Below, piece by piece: positions 25,075-33,634 of a stretch of DNA of 64,000 nt. The stretch is from JAICJC01 sp963709425 (GTDB lineage Bacteria; Actinomycetota; Thermoleophilia; Gaiellales; JAICJC01): NCBI GenBank assembly GCA_963709425.1, contig CAVPWG010000005.1, positions 124,001-188,000 on the forward strand, read 5' to 3'. A program made the translations under genes and the position numbers. The number at the start of each line of letters is the position of its first letter. Position 1 is the stretch's first letter. The notes under the pieces were generated by a model that was not told the origin of the DNA, did no database searches, and saw only the letters and a program-made list of their open reading frames with translations.

Positions 25075-26538
25075 ATGCACGTGAGCGACGAGCGCGTCCT
25101 CCTGCGCGGCACGGTCGCGAACGTCGCCGGCCTGCTCGCCGGCGTCGCCGCGGCCTTCGGCGTCCAGGTGCTGCTCGGGCGCTCGCTGCCCACGGGCGGC
25201 CTCGCGCTCGTCACGATCGCCGTCCAGGTCGCGTTCGTCGCCTCGGCCGGCGCCCGCTTCGGCATGGACGTGGCCGCGGTACGGCTCGTGGCGATCGCCC
25301 AGGGGCGGTCCGACCCGGAGACGCTCCGGAGCCTCGTCGATCGCTGCGCGGGCGTCGCAGCGGCGGCATCGATCGTCGTCGCAGCCCTCATCGCCGCCGC
25401 CTCTCCGCTCACCGGCGACCGGGCCGAGGCGATCGCGATCGGCGCCGCGGGGATCCCGTTCATCGCCGTCGCGAACGTGTATCTGGGCGCGACCCGCGGT
25501 CTCAAGCAGATGGGCCCCACACTCGCCGTCTTCTGGATCGGGCAGCCCGTCCTCTGGATCGCCCTGGCCGCCGTCGCGATCGCCGCCGGGGGTGAGACCG
25601 ACGCCGCGGTGGCTGCCTACGGCGCCTCGTGGGTCGTCGCCACGGTCGCCGCCCGCGCGCTGTGGCGGTCGGCCGCCGCCGGGATGGGCGACCGCCGCGC
25701 GCCACGCGAGGACGTGCGCGCTGCGATCGCCTACGGCCTGCCGCGCGCCCCGTCCGCGCTCCTGGCTCAGGCGCTCTTCTGGGCCGACCTCTTCGTCCTC
25801 GCCCACTACGAGCAGGGCGCGCCGCTCGACGCGTACGCCGCTGCCGGGCGGATCTCGCAGCTCGTGCTCCTCTTCCTCACGTCGGCCAACCTGATCTTCG
25901 CGCCGTTCGCGGCCGACCTGCACGCCCGCGGCGAACGGGCCCGGCTGGATTCGCTCTTCAAGCGGGCGACGAGATGGGCGCTCGCCGGCACGCTGCCGGC
26001 GGCGATCGTGCTGGCCGTGGCCGCGCCCGACGTGCTGCGGGCGTTCGGGCCCGACTACGCCCAGGGCGCCACGCCGCTTCGCATCATGCTCGCCGGCCAG
26101 ACGGTGAACGTCGCCACCGGAGGCGTCGCATTCGTGCTCATCATGGTCGGCCTGACCGGCCTCGACCTCGTCGACAATCTGCTCGCGGCGGTCGTGCTCG
26201 TGGCCCTCGCGATTCCGCTCGCCTCGGCGGATGGGCCGACCGGCGCGGCCATCGCCTCGGCGACCGCCCTGGCGGGCGTGAACGCGCTCCGCCTGTGGCA
26301 GGTGTGGCGGAAGGTGGGCGTGCAGCCGTTCGACAGCGCCTATCTGCGGCTCGCGATCCCCGCCCTCGGCTGCACAGCCGCCGCCGTGGCGGCACGGGCG
26401 GCCGCAAGCGGCCGGCAGTGGTGGCTCGTGCTCGGCGTCACGGTCGTGGCGGGGCTGGCCGCATACCTCGCGCTCCTGCCGGCCGGCCTCACGGTGCCCG
26501 AGCGGGCCCAGATCGGCCGCCTGCTCCGGCGAGCCTGA
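25075..26538 (+). CDS. Polysaccharide (Wzx/MATE-like) flippase, 487 aa
   Basis: About 13-14 hydrophobic helices in the order seen in Wzx and MVF/oligosaccharidyl-lipid flippases. There is an early G-T-V-A-N-V-A-G-L-L-A-G-V helix, a polar A-T-R-G-L-K-Q-M-G-P-T loop near residue 143, and charged residues at the cytoplasmic ends. It likely moves an undecaprenyl-linked repeat unit outward. It follows the phosphodiesterase closely and is convergent with the GT-C protein beyond it. Confidence 0.85.
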   Translation: MHVSDERVLLRGTVANVAGLLAGVAAAFGVQVLLGRSLPTGGLALVTIAVQVAFVASAGARFGMDVAAVRLVAIAQGRSDPETLRSLVDRCAGVAAAASIVVAALIAAASPLTGDRAEAIAIGAAGIPFIAVANVYLGATRGLKQMGPTLAVFWIGQPVLWIALAAVAIAAGGETDAAVAAYGASWVVATVAARALWRSAAAGMGDRRAPREDVRAAIAYGLPRAPSALLAQALFWADLFVLAHYEQGAPLDAYAAAGRISQLVLLFLTSANLIFAPFAADLHARGERARLDSLFKRATRWALAGTLPAAIVLAVAAPDVLRAFGPDYAQGATPLRIMLAGQTVNVATGGVAFVLIMVGLTGLDLVDNLLAAVVLVALAIPLASADGPTGAAIASATALAGVNALRLWQVWRKVGVQPFDSAYLRLAIPALGCTAAAVAARAAASGRQWWLVLGVTVVAGLAAYLALLPAGLTVPERAQIGRLLRRA

Positions 26539-26574
26539 TGCACGAGGTTGCACCCCGACGAAGTGCATGACCGA

Positions 26575-26593
26575 GCGGGACGGGCGATCCCGC
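26575..26593. terminator. Weak bidirectional terminator-like hairpin between convergent genes
   Basis: GCGGGA and TCCCGC flank a seven-base loop in the 63-base gap between the flippase stop and the GT-C gene stop. There is no T-tract, so it is only a candidate. Confidence 0.3.
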
Positions 26594-26601
26594 CTGCGAT
26601 A

Positions 26602-28660
26602 TCACGGGCGCACGCGCAGGATGACGAAGCGCCCCAGGTGCGACGAGACGTCCGCCGGGTCGCGGTATACGGGCTCGAGCGCCGGGTCGCGCAGGATCGA
26701 GGAGACCGTGTCGGGCGGCTGGTCGCGTAGGTCGACGACGACGTAGTCGACCCCCAGTTCCCGCAGCACCTGGAGCCGGCGGCCGTCGGTCGATTCCGGC
26801 GAGAAGAACGCCTGCCCCAGGTGGTTTCGCTCGCTCTCGTCGAGCCGCGGAAGGGCGCGGGTGCGCGCCTCGGGCAGCGTGGCGGTCCGCACCCCGGCCA
26901 GGCCGAAGAGCTCGAACGCCCGGTCGGGCGCCGCGAGGACGACCGGCGGCGGGCCGTCGAGGTCGCGGAAGAACGCGATCGCGCCGGGCGTCGTCTCGAC
27001 CGTCTGGAACGCCGGCGGGCCGCGGTACGGCCCGGCCCGTGCCTCGCGCCACACGGTCGGCGCCCAGTTGGCGACGAACGCCGCCAACGCACCGACGACG
27101 AGGACGACGGCGGCCGGTGAGGCGCCACCCGGCAGGCGGTCGCGCAGCGGGAGCCGCAGCCGCACCAGCGTGGCGACCAGGGCCAGGACGACCGCGACGC
27201 TCACCGGCCAGTGCCAGAACCAGTCGGAGCCGCGCACCTCGTGGAAGCCCACGGCGGCGACGACCGCCGCGGCCCACGACCACCTCCCCAGGACGATGGC
27301 CGCGGCGCACGCCCCCGCCGCACCCATGACGGGCCAGGGCAGCGGCTGCCAGAAGCGGTGGAACTGGCCCATGCCGACCGCATCGATGAGGAGCGTGTTC
27401 AGCCCCGGGAGGAGCAGGACGACGAGCAGGGCGGCCGTGCCGCCGACGGCGGGCAGCATCGAGCGGTAGCGGACGAGCCACGCCATCGCGAGGAGCGCGA
27501 GCAGCACGTACCCGCGCCCGAACACGGGCGCCCACGGGTACATGACGACGGCCTTGCCGGAGCGGATCACGAACTCGTCGGCGTGCGACAGCACCGGGTG
27601 GCGATGCCCGCCGCGGATCGCCTCCCACCAGATCCAGGTGGCGACGCCGCCTACGGCCCCGGTCATCGCGATCAGCGTGCCGAGCGGGGCCCGCAGGTCG
27701 GGAAGCCCGGCCCGCCAGGCGCCGGCGAGCATCCCGGCGGCGATCGCCAGGCATGGGATCGCGTAGGTCGGGTGGACGAACGCGATGACCGCGACGCACG
27801 AGACGGTCGCGAGCGCCGCCCGGCGTGCATGCCGGATCTCGAGCCAGAAGAGCAGCAGCGTCGCGGGCGTGAGCACCCACAGCGAGAACGGCGGCGGCTG
27901 GTTGATCTGAAGGACGAGCCCGTTGATGAGCGAGGACAGGTCCCATGCGGTCATCGCCGCCGCCAGGTAGCCGGCCGCGCGCCATCCGGTGAGCGCCCTG
28001 GCGAGCGCGTACGCCGCGGCGATCGCGAGCCCGGCGCACGGAGGCAGGAGGTACCGGAACGTCACGACCGGGTCCGCGCCGGCCAGCTTCGCGACGCCCT
28101 CGAACGCGGCGTGCAGGACCGGCAGCGCGTATCCGGCGTTGGCGGGGCCGTGCAGGAAGGGCGAGACGTTGGCGAACGACAGCGACGGGGCCTCGCCCAG
28201 GCGGCGCATGAGCCCGACGTGGAAGAGGGCGTCGCCCACGATGGGCGTGGAGATCCGCCAGGCGAGATACGCGAACGCCGCGACGGCGACCGCGCCGGCC
28301 CGCGACCTCGAGCGCGCCCGCGCGCGGAAGGGCGGTCGGCTCGCGGACGGTGAAAAGGAGGAGCGCGGTCAGAAGCAGCACGGCCGCGATGACCGCGGTC
28401 AGCGCGAGGCCGAGGAGGTAGGCAGCCGCGAGCGGCGGCGTCCAGACCGCGAGCGACAGCGCCGCCGCGACGGGCGCCGCGCCGGCCCGTCCGAGGTCGC
28501 GCTCGAGGCCGGCCGTGCGAAGCGCGCACCAGCCCGGCGCGACCAGCACGAGCCCGGCGGCCGCCCAGACCGCGAGCGCATCCCACGCAAGCGCGCGGCC
28601 CGCCGCAAGGCACACGGCCAGCGCGATCAGCGCGATCAGTTCCCCGCGTCGGGCGGCCAT
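26602..28660 (-). CDS. Large GT-C-like membrane protein, one-base frame break
   Basis: An N-terminal run of helices (to about residue 110) continues, after a +1 step between about 28335 and 28285, into D-A-L-F-H-V-G-L-M-R-R-L and roughly ten further helices. It ends in a soluble region with L-G-V-D-Y-V-V-V-D-L near the C-terminus. About 685 residues after correction. The D-x-x-F-H loop and the terminal D-Y-V-V-V are shared with the other large membrane proteins in this window and suit a polyprenyl-sugar-dependent glycosyltransferase; the reaction is unknown. TAGCAT is nine bases before the ATG. Confidence 0.75.
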
Positions 28661-28669
28661 CGCGGCGGC

Positions 28670-28675
28670 ATGCTA
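28670..28675 (-). promoter_or_regulatory. -10-like TAGCAT before the GT-C-like gene
   Basis: TAGCAT followed by nine bases and the ATG at 28660. Confidence 0.35.
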
Positions 28676-28710
28676 CCGAGCGCTGTCGCACCCGGTCGAT
28701 AGCATTCCAG

Positions 28711-28716
28711 CTATTC
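28711..28716 (+). promoter_or_regulatory. -10-like TATTCT upstream of the UDP-sulfoquinovose synthase gene
   Basis: TATTCT lies 28 bases before the ATG at 28745, giving a leader of about 20 bases that contains GGGG five bases from the ATG. No -35 was recognised. Confidence 0.4.
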
Positions 28717-28744
28717 TCAGCCGGTCCACGACGACGGGGTGCGC

Positions 28745-29923
28745 ATGCGAGTCTTGATCCTGGGCGGCGACGGCTATCTCGGCTGGCCGACCGCCATGCG
28801 ATTCTCTGGCAAGGGCCACGAGGTGGCCGTCGCCGACAACTTTGCCCGCAGAAAGTGGGTCGCGGAGGCCGGCGGCGACTCGCTGACCCCGATCGCCTCA
28901 CTGGCCGAGCGGATCGACGCCTGGCGCGACGCCGCCGGCAAGCGCATCGAGAGCTACGTCGGCGATCTGGCCGAGGGCACGTTCGCGGCCGACCTCGTGC
29001 GCGACTTCGAGCCCGACGCGATCATCCACTACGGCGAGCAGCCCAGCGCGCCGTGGTCGATGCAGAGCGTCGACAACGCCGTCGAGACCCAGCACAACAA
29101 CGTCATCGGCTCGCTCAAGCTGCTGTGGGGCATGCGCGACCACGCGCCCGACGCCCACCTGATCAAGCTCGGGACGATGGGCGAGTACGGCACGCCCAAC
29201 ATCGACATCGAAGAGGGCTTCATCGAGATCACGCACAACGGCCGCCGCGACGTGCTGCCGTTCCCGAAGCTGCCCGGGTCGCTGTACCACCTCTCGAAGG
29301 TGCACGACAGCCACAACATCCACTTCGCGTGCCGGATCTGGGGCCTGCGCTGCACCGACCTCAACCAGGGCGTGGTGTACGGCATCGAGACGCCCGAGAT
29401 GCAGATGGACGAGCGCCTGCTCACCCGCTTCGACTACGACCAGGCCTTCGGCACCGCGCTCAACCGCTTCTGCGTCCAGGCCGTGATCGGCCAGCCGCTG
29501 ACGGTGTACGGCAAGGGCGGCCAGACGCGCGGCTTCCTGAACATCCTCGACACGCTCCAGTGCGTCGAGCTCACGGCCGCGAACGCGCCGGCCGCGGGCG
29601 AGTACCGCGTGTACAACCAGTTCACCGAGGTGTTCAGCGTCGCCGACCTGGCCGAGAAGGTGCGCCAGGCCGGCGAGCACCACGGGATGAACGTGCAGGT
29701 CGACAATGTGCACAACCCCCGCGTCGAGGCGGAGGAGCACTACTACAACCCGGTGCACACCAAGCTGCCGGCCCTCGGCCTCCAGCCCACGCTGCTCTCG
29801 GAAAACCTGATCGAGTCGACGCTCGTCGTGATCGAGCGGTTCAAGGACCGCGTGATCCCCGACGTGATCGCCCCGTCCACGGCATGGCGACCCACAGCCT
29901 CCGTGGGCCAGCCGGCCCGGTAG
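28745..29923 (+). CDS. sqdB: UDP-sulfoquinovose synthase (SQD1/SqdB), 392 aa
   Basis: Converts UDP-glucose and sulfite into UDP-sulfoquinovose, the head-group donor for sulfolipid or sulfoquinovose-containing glycans. An extended SDR: G-G-D-G-Y-L-G-W (7-14) binds NAD. H-Y-G-E-Q-P-S-A-P-W-S-M (95-106) and T-M-G-E-Y-G-T-P-N-I-D-I-E-E-G (144-158) are SQD1-specific, and the catalytic Tyr181/Lys185 are in Y-H-L-S-K. The ATG at 28745 is preferred over a GTG at 28739 because GGGG is correctly spaced. A GT2 follows eight bases later; no obvious sulfolipid synthase (SqdX/SqdD) is adjacent. Confidence 0.93.
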   Translation: MRVLILGGDGYLGWPTAMRFSGKGHEVAVADNFARRKWVAEAGGDSLTPIASLAERIDAWRDAAGKRIESYVGDLAEGTFAADLVRDFEPDAIIHYGEQPSAPWSMQSVDNAVETQHNNVIGSLKLLWGMRDHAPDAHLIKLGTMGEYGTPNIDIEEGFIEITHNGRRDVLPFPKLPGSLYHLSKVHDSHNIHFACRIWGLRCTDLNQGVVYGIETPEMQMDERLLTRFDYDQAFGTALNRFCVQAVIGQPLTVYGKGGQTRGFLNILDTLQCVELTAANAPAAGEYRVYNQFTEVFSVADLAEKVRQAGEHHGMNVQVDNVHNPRVEAEEHYYNPVHTKLPALGLQPTLLSENLIESTLVVIERFKDRVIPDVIAPSTAWRPTASVGQPAR

Positions 29924-29930
29924 GCCGCCC

Positions 29931-30984
29931 GTGGAGCTGACGCCGCTTCGTACCGCCGGCCTCGTCGCCGCGGTCGTGTTCGCCGCGCTCACCCTCCGGG
30001 CCTACCGGCAGGGCAAGTTCGGAAACGGCGACCTCATGTTGCGGCTGGTCGTCTTCGTCCTGCCGCTCGTCATCCTCGGAGCCGATCCCGCAATCCTGCA
30101 GTGGGTCTTCGACGAGCTGTCGTTCCGCCAGGGCGGCGGCCATCGGATCCTCGGCGCAACGGTGCTGGCGGTCGGCATCCTCTACCTGTTCGCGTTCACG
30201 CTCGCCGGCCGCGCGGAGCGGTCGCGGCGCGACCTCACCCGGCTCATCGAGAACCTCGCGCTCGAGCAGTTCCGCGCGACCGGGCGGCCGGAGCAGTTCG
30301 CGGGCGGAGTCGCCGTGGTCATCCCGGCGTACAACGAGGCCGACAACATCGCCCACGTGATCGGCGCCCTGCCGGCGACGGTGTGCGGATACGAGCTGCA
30401 CGCCATCGTGGTCGACGACGGCTCGGCCGACGACACGACCGACCGCGCCCGCGCCGCAGGCGCCGCCGGCGGTGCGGCTCCCGCTGAACCGCGGCCAGGG
30501 CGCCGCGCTCCGGACCGGCTACCGGCTCGCACTGGCGACGGGCGCCGAGATCGTCGTGACGATGGACGCCGACGGCCAGCACCAGCCCTCGGAGCTGTCC
30601 CGGCTCGTCGGGCCAATCGCAGAGGATGAGGTCGACGTGGTCGGCGGCTCGCGCGTGCTGGGCGACGCCGACCCGTCGCACGCCGCGCGCGAGCTCGGGA
30701 TCAAGCTCTTCGCCCGCCTGCTCTCGCTCCTCACGTGGAGCAAGGTCACCGACCCGGCCTGCGGGTACCGGGCCGTGCGCACGTCGAGCCTTCGCGGCCT
30801 CGAGTTCCGCCAGGATCAGTTCCATAACTCGGAGTTCATCGTCGAGGCGTCGAAGAAGCACCTGCGCACGACGGAGGCGCCGGTCACCGTCACGAACCGG
30901 CTCTCGGGGCAGTCCAAGAAGCCGCCCCACTTCCGCTACGGCATGGGCTTCGCAAACGCGCTCATGCGCGCCTGGCTGCGCTGA
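29931..30984 (+). CDS. DUF2304-type membrane domain plus GT2 glycosyltransferase, one-base frame break
   Basis: Three N-terminal helices (about residues 8-90) ending in R-D-L-T-R-L-I-E-N-L-A resemble DUF2304. A GT2 domain follows: V-V-I-P-A-Y-N-E-A-D-N-I, V-V-D-D-G-S-A-D-D, and after a +1 step near 30462-30476, L-P-L-N-R-G-Q-G-A-A-L and M-D-A-D-G-Q-H-Q-P. About 350 residues after correction. DUF2304 and GT2 are usually separate neighbouring genes, so the single-chain form is noteworthy. Probably makes a polyprenyl-phosphate sugar; tight linkage to the sulfoquinovose gene suggests, but does not prove, a shared pathway. Confidence 0.85.
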
Positions 30985-31014
30985 ACGGCTGAAACGGTGA
31001 CGTCAGCGCCGTTG
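30983..31014. other. Hairpin after the GT2 stop with a TGACGTCA palindrome
   Basis: AACGGC and GCCGTT frame a region containing TGACGTCA (30998-31005). It may act as a terminator for the GT2 gene, though without a T-tract. Confidence 0.3.
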
Positions 31015-31036
31015 GTTCACCGCGGCCGTGAAACAG

Positions 31037-31180
31037 GTGGACCTGGTCCCGGCGCTTCACAACCGAACCACGGTGGACCTGGTCCCGGCGCTGCACGACC
31101 GAACCAAACTGGACCTGGTCCCGGCGCTTCACGATCGAACCAAAGTGGACATGGTCCCGGCGTTTCAGGCTGAGTCGAAC
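31037..31180. repeat. Four tandem 36-bp repeats with a GGACCTGGTCC palindrome
   Basis: Units start at 31037, 31073, 31109 and 31145, exactly 36 bases apart; the first three differ at only a few positions and the fourth decays. Each carries GGACCTGGTCC (ATGG in the last) then CGGCG and a CGAACC end. There are no spacers, so it is not CRISPR. The last unit runs into the 3' end of the epimerase coding region. Plus-strand translation gives a 12-residue repeat (V-D-L-V-P-A-L-H-D-R-T-K), a by-product of the 36-base period. Confidence 0.85.
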
Positions 31181-32079
31181 CAGGCCCAGGTGCGGGCGAG
31201 GCCCTCGGCCAGCGTCACCGACGGCTCGTAGCCCAGCCGCTCGCGCGCCTTGTCGATCGCGGAGTAGTTGCGCAGGATCTCGCCGGCCCGGGCCGGCTCG
31301 CGGCGGATCCGCGGCTCGGTGCCGGCGGCCTCCGCGATCAGGTCGATGAGGCGGTTCAGGCTGGTCTCGATCCCGCTCGCAAGCTGGAAGATCTCGCCGC
31401 CGGCGCCGTCAACCTCGGCCGCGCGGACGAGGCCGGCGGCGAGGTCCTCGCAGAAGACGAAGTCGCGCGTCTGCTCGCCGTCGCCGTAGACGACGAGCTC
31501 CTCCCCCGCCCGCAGGCGGCGGATGAAGAGCGGGATCACGTTGCCCTTGTGCGCCGACCGGGGGCCGTAGGCGTTCGAGAACCTGACCGTGACGGCGTGC
31601 ATGCCGTATGCGCCGTGAAACGCCGAGCAGTACGCCTCGCCCACCGCCTTGCTGGCGCCGTATGGGGAGAGCGGCGCCACGGGCTTGTCCTCGCGGGCCG
31701 GGTAGGCCCCGTCCCCGAGCGGCGCGTTCGACGACGAGAAGACGAACCGGCCGACGTCGGCTGTGCGCGCCGCCTCGAGCGCGACGAGCGTTCCCCGCGC
31801 GTTCTGGTCGAAGTTGACGAGCGGCTCCTCGATCGACTGGACGACCCCGGCTCCCGCAGCCAGGTGGAACACCGTGTCGCATCCGCGCACCGCTGCGATC
31901 AGGCTGTCGAGGTCGCGGACGTCGCCGCGCACGAGCTCGGCGCCCGTCCCGTCCAGGTTGGCGCGATCTCCGACGGAGAGATCGTCGTACACGCGCACGT
32001 CGTACCCGCGCGCAACCAGGGCGCGCACGAGCGCCGAGCCGATGAACCCGGCGCCGCCGGTCACGAGCGCCCGGGGCAC
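31165..32079 (-). CDS. NAD-dependent sugar-nucleotide epimerase/dehydratase, 304 aa
   Basis: Extended SDR like UDP-glucose 4-epimerase. V-T-G-G-A-G-F-I-G-S (6-15) binds NAD, F-S-S-S-N-A holds the catalytic Ser, and Y-G-A-S-K supplies Tyr and Lys. N-A-Y-G-P-R and a C-terminal substrate region follow. Sugar substrate not determinable. GTG start with TAGACT eight bases upstream. The final codons (D-S-A, stop) lie within the last degenerate unit of the 36-bp array. Confidence 0.9.
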   Translation of the reverse strand: MPRALVTGGAGFIGSALVRALVARGYDVRVYDDLSVGDRANLDGTGAELVRGDVRDLDSLIAAVRGCDTVFHLAAGAGVVQSIEEPLVNFDQNARGTLVALEAARTADVGRFVFSSSNAPLGDGAYPAREDKPVAPLSPYGASKAVGEAYCSAFHGAYGMHAVTVRFSNAYGPRSAHKGNVIPLFIRRLRAGEELVVYGDGEQTRDFVFCEDLAAGLVRAAEVDGAGGEIFQLASGIETSLNRLIDLIAEAAGTEPRIRREPARAGEILRNYSAIDKARERLGYEPSVTLAEGLARTWAWFDSA

Positions 32080-32087
32080 GGCGGCGG

Positions 32088-32093
32088 AGTCTA
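32088..32093 (-). promoter_or_regulatory. -10-like TAGACT, leaderless start of the epimerase
   Basis: TAGACT followed by eight bases and the GTG at 32079. Confidence 0.5.
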
Positions 32094-32153
32094 GATCGTT
32101 GATCCCCAAATGCCGCGCGCCTGGACGCCCAGCTCGCGAGTGTTGGCTGCCGC

Positions 32154-32851
32154 CTACCGGGAGGCGAGCGACTCGAAGTGCCGGGCGACCTCGTCGGCCG
32201 TCGGCGGCTCGCGCAGGGTCGCGACGAGCTCGTCCGCATCCGGGAAGCCGGTCGCTCGGATCGCCGTCGCGGCGGCATCGAGGTCGTAGGCGGTCGACCG
32301 CAGCTCGACGTCCGGGCCGATCATCGCCCAGTAGGCGCCCGGCCGCCCCTCGTAGGGCATGCCGATGCTCCCGGCGTTCACGACTCCGCGCACCATGGGA
32401 GACCCGGTCGAACTGGTGGTGGGTGTGCCCGCAGACGACGGTGCGCTCGGCAACGCCCTCGAGGATCCGCCCAAGCCGCTCGTCTGGCGTCACGGCGGTG
32501 ATGATGTCCTCGTCGCTCCGCGGCGATCCGTGGCAGAAGAGGACGCCGCCGAGCCCGGCGACGTCGATCGTCACCGTCTCGGGCAGGCCGGCGAGGAAGT
32601 CCAGCCGCTCGCCGCCTAGGCAGCGCCATCTCCCAGACGCCCTCGCCGGCCGCCGGTCTGTCGGCGTTGCCACGGATGAACCGGACGCGCTCGCCGAGCC
32701 CGCGCAGGCGGTCGACGGTCTCGACCGGCATCGGCCCGCGCGAGAAGTCGCCTCCGACCACGATCGTGTCGGCGTCGCCGACCTCGGCCAGGACGGCTTC
32801 GAGCGCCGGCAGGTTCCCGTGGATGTCGTACAGCGCTGCGACGCTGGTCAT
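32154..32851 (-). CDS. Calcineurin-like metallophosphoesterase, two one-base frame breaks
   Basis: YfcE/DUF2437-like phosphodiesterase. The first frame gives A-A-L-Y-D-I-H-G-N-L-P-A-L, V-V-G-G-D-F-S-R-G-P and I-R-G-N-A-D. A +1 step near 32608-32622 leads to G-V-L-F-C-H-G-S-P-R and V-C-G-H-T-H-H-Q-F-D. A second, at CCC (32397-32399), leads to V-N-A-G-S-I-G-M-P-Y. All metal-binding motifs (D-x-H, G-D, G-N, H, G-H-x-H) survive in order, so a working 231-residue enzyme is likely if the two extra bases are errors. ATGA overlap with the small membrane protein upstream. Confidence 0.85.
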
Positions 32852-33060
32852 CGACCGTCGCCGTCGCGGGTCTGCGCGCGGTCGTAGTGCCAGCACGGCG
32901 CACCCTCGAACGCCTCGAGGCCGGCGACCGGCCCGCGGGCCTCGGGCCGCCGCCCGCGCCGCAGCCGCGGCGCTGCGACGACGGCAGCCGCGGCGCCGAT
33001 GACGCTCCCCACGACGAACGTGCGCATCGCGCCGCGGCGCTTGCGCCGGTCCTCGCTCAC
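32848..33060 (-). CDS. Small single-helix membrane protein, 70 aa
   Basis: A GTG start overlaps the stop of the zinc-ribbon gene (GTGA) and the stop overlaps the metallophosphoesterase start (ATGA). Twelve basic residues precede one hydrophobic helix (about 13-30), then a polar Arg/Glu-rich tail. No family recognised; existence is supported by coupling on both sides. Confidence 0.6.
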   Translation of the reverse strand: MSEDRRKRRGAMRTFVVGSVIGAAAAVVAAPRLRRGRRPEARGPVAGLEAFEGAPCWHYDRAQTRDGDGR

Positions 33061-33573
33061 GACACCTCCCGGTAGGCGAAGAACCCGGCGACGAGGAGCC
33101 CGATGCACCTGGACGTACGCGCGGGCGTCGCCGCCGACCGACGCGGCGATGACGATCCCGGAGCAGACGTACGCCCATCCGGCTCCGGCTGCGGCGATCC
33201 AGGCCGTCGCCTCGGCGCGGTGATAGCCGGCAGCGCGGAGCGTCGCGCGGCCGGTGAGCAGCCCGACGAAGTACGCGATGATGAGCGTGAAGAACCCGAG
33301 ACCCACCCCGCCGGCGAAGGCGAGCAAGACCCCGAACACCGATCCGACCCCGAACGCCGCACCAGCGGCCCTCGCGGCCTTCTGCGGCCGCAGCGTGAGG
33401 CGGGCCGAACGGGGCATGCGGGCGCAGTCGCGGCACTTGATCCCGACGGGCGCCGGCACCATGCAGTCGGGGCAGATCGGCTTGCCGCAATTGGAGCAGC
33501 GGACACCCGTCTCGACCTTCGGATGGTTGGCGCACGTGACCGGCGTGGACAGTCCGGTATCGGCGCTCGACAC
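33057..33573 (-). CDS. B-box-like zinc-finger membrane protein, one-base frame break
   Basis: Cys/His pairs C-A-N-H, C-S-N-C, C-P-D-C and C-R-D-C in the first 55 residues form a B-box-like double zinc site often found fused to rhomboid or Yip1-like membrane regions. Three hydrophobic segments follow. A +1 step near 33104-33112 is needed to join the end (I-G-L-L-V-A-G-F-F-A-Y-R-E). About 171 residues after correction. TACACT is seven bases before the GTG. First gene of a three-gene coupled set with the small membrane protein and the phosphoesterase. Confidence 0.8.
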
Positions 33574-33580
33574 GGCGGCG

Positions 33581-33586
33581 AGTGTA
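33581..33586 (-). promoter_or_regulatory. -10-like TACACT, leaderless start of the zinc-finger gene
   Basis: TACACT followed by seven bases and the GTG at 33573. A plus-strand TAGCAT (33585-33590) overlaps it and could serve psuG in the other direction. Confidence 0.45.
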
Positions 33587-33601
33587 GCATCGCCCCCCGG
33601 T

Positions 33602-33634
33602 ATGCAGCGATCCGGCCGGCCGGCACCACGATGA
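33602..33634 (+). CDS. Possible ten-codon upstream ORF coupled to psuG
   Basis: ATG eleven bases after a TAGCAT hexamer, ten codons (Arg/Pro/Ala-rich), with its TGA overlapping the psuG ATG as ATGA. Could be a translated leader that delivers ribosomes to psuG, which lacks a clear ribosome site; may be chance. Confidence 0.25.
   Translation: MQRSGRPAPR

Noticed and set aside
31037..31180. CRISPR array
   Set aside because: Repeats are directly adjacent with no spacers and no cas genes nearby.
31028..31231. A 67-residue repeat protein from the 36-bp array
   Set aside because: A 36-base period keeps frames open by arithmetic; no ribosome site or promoter, and it overlaps the epimerase end.
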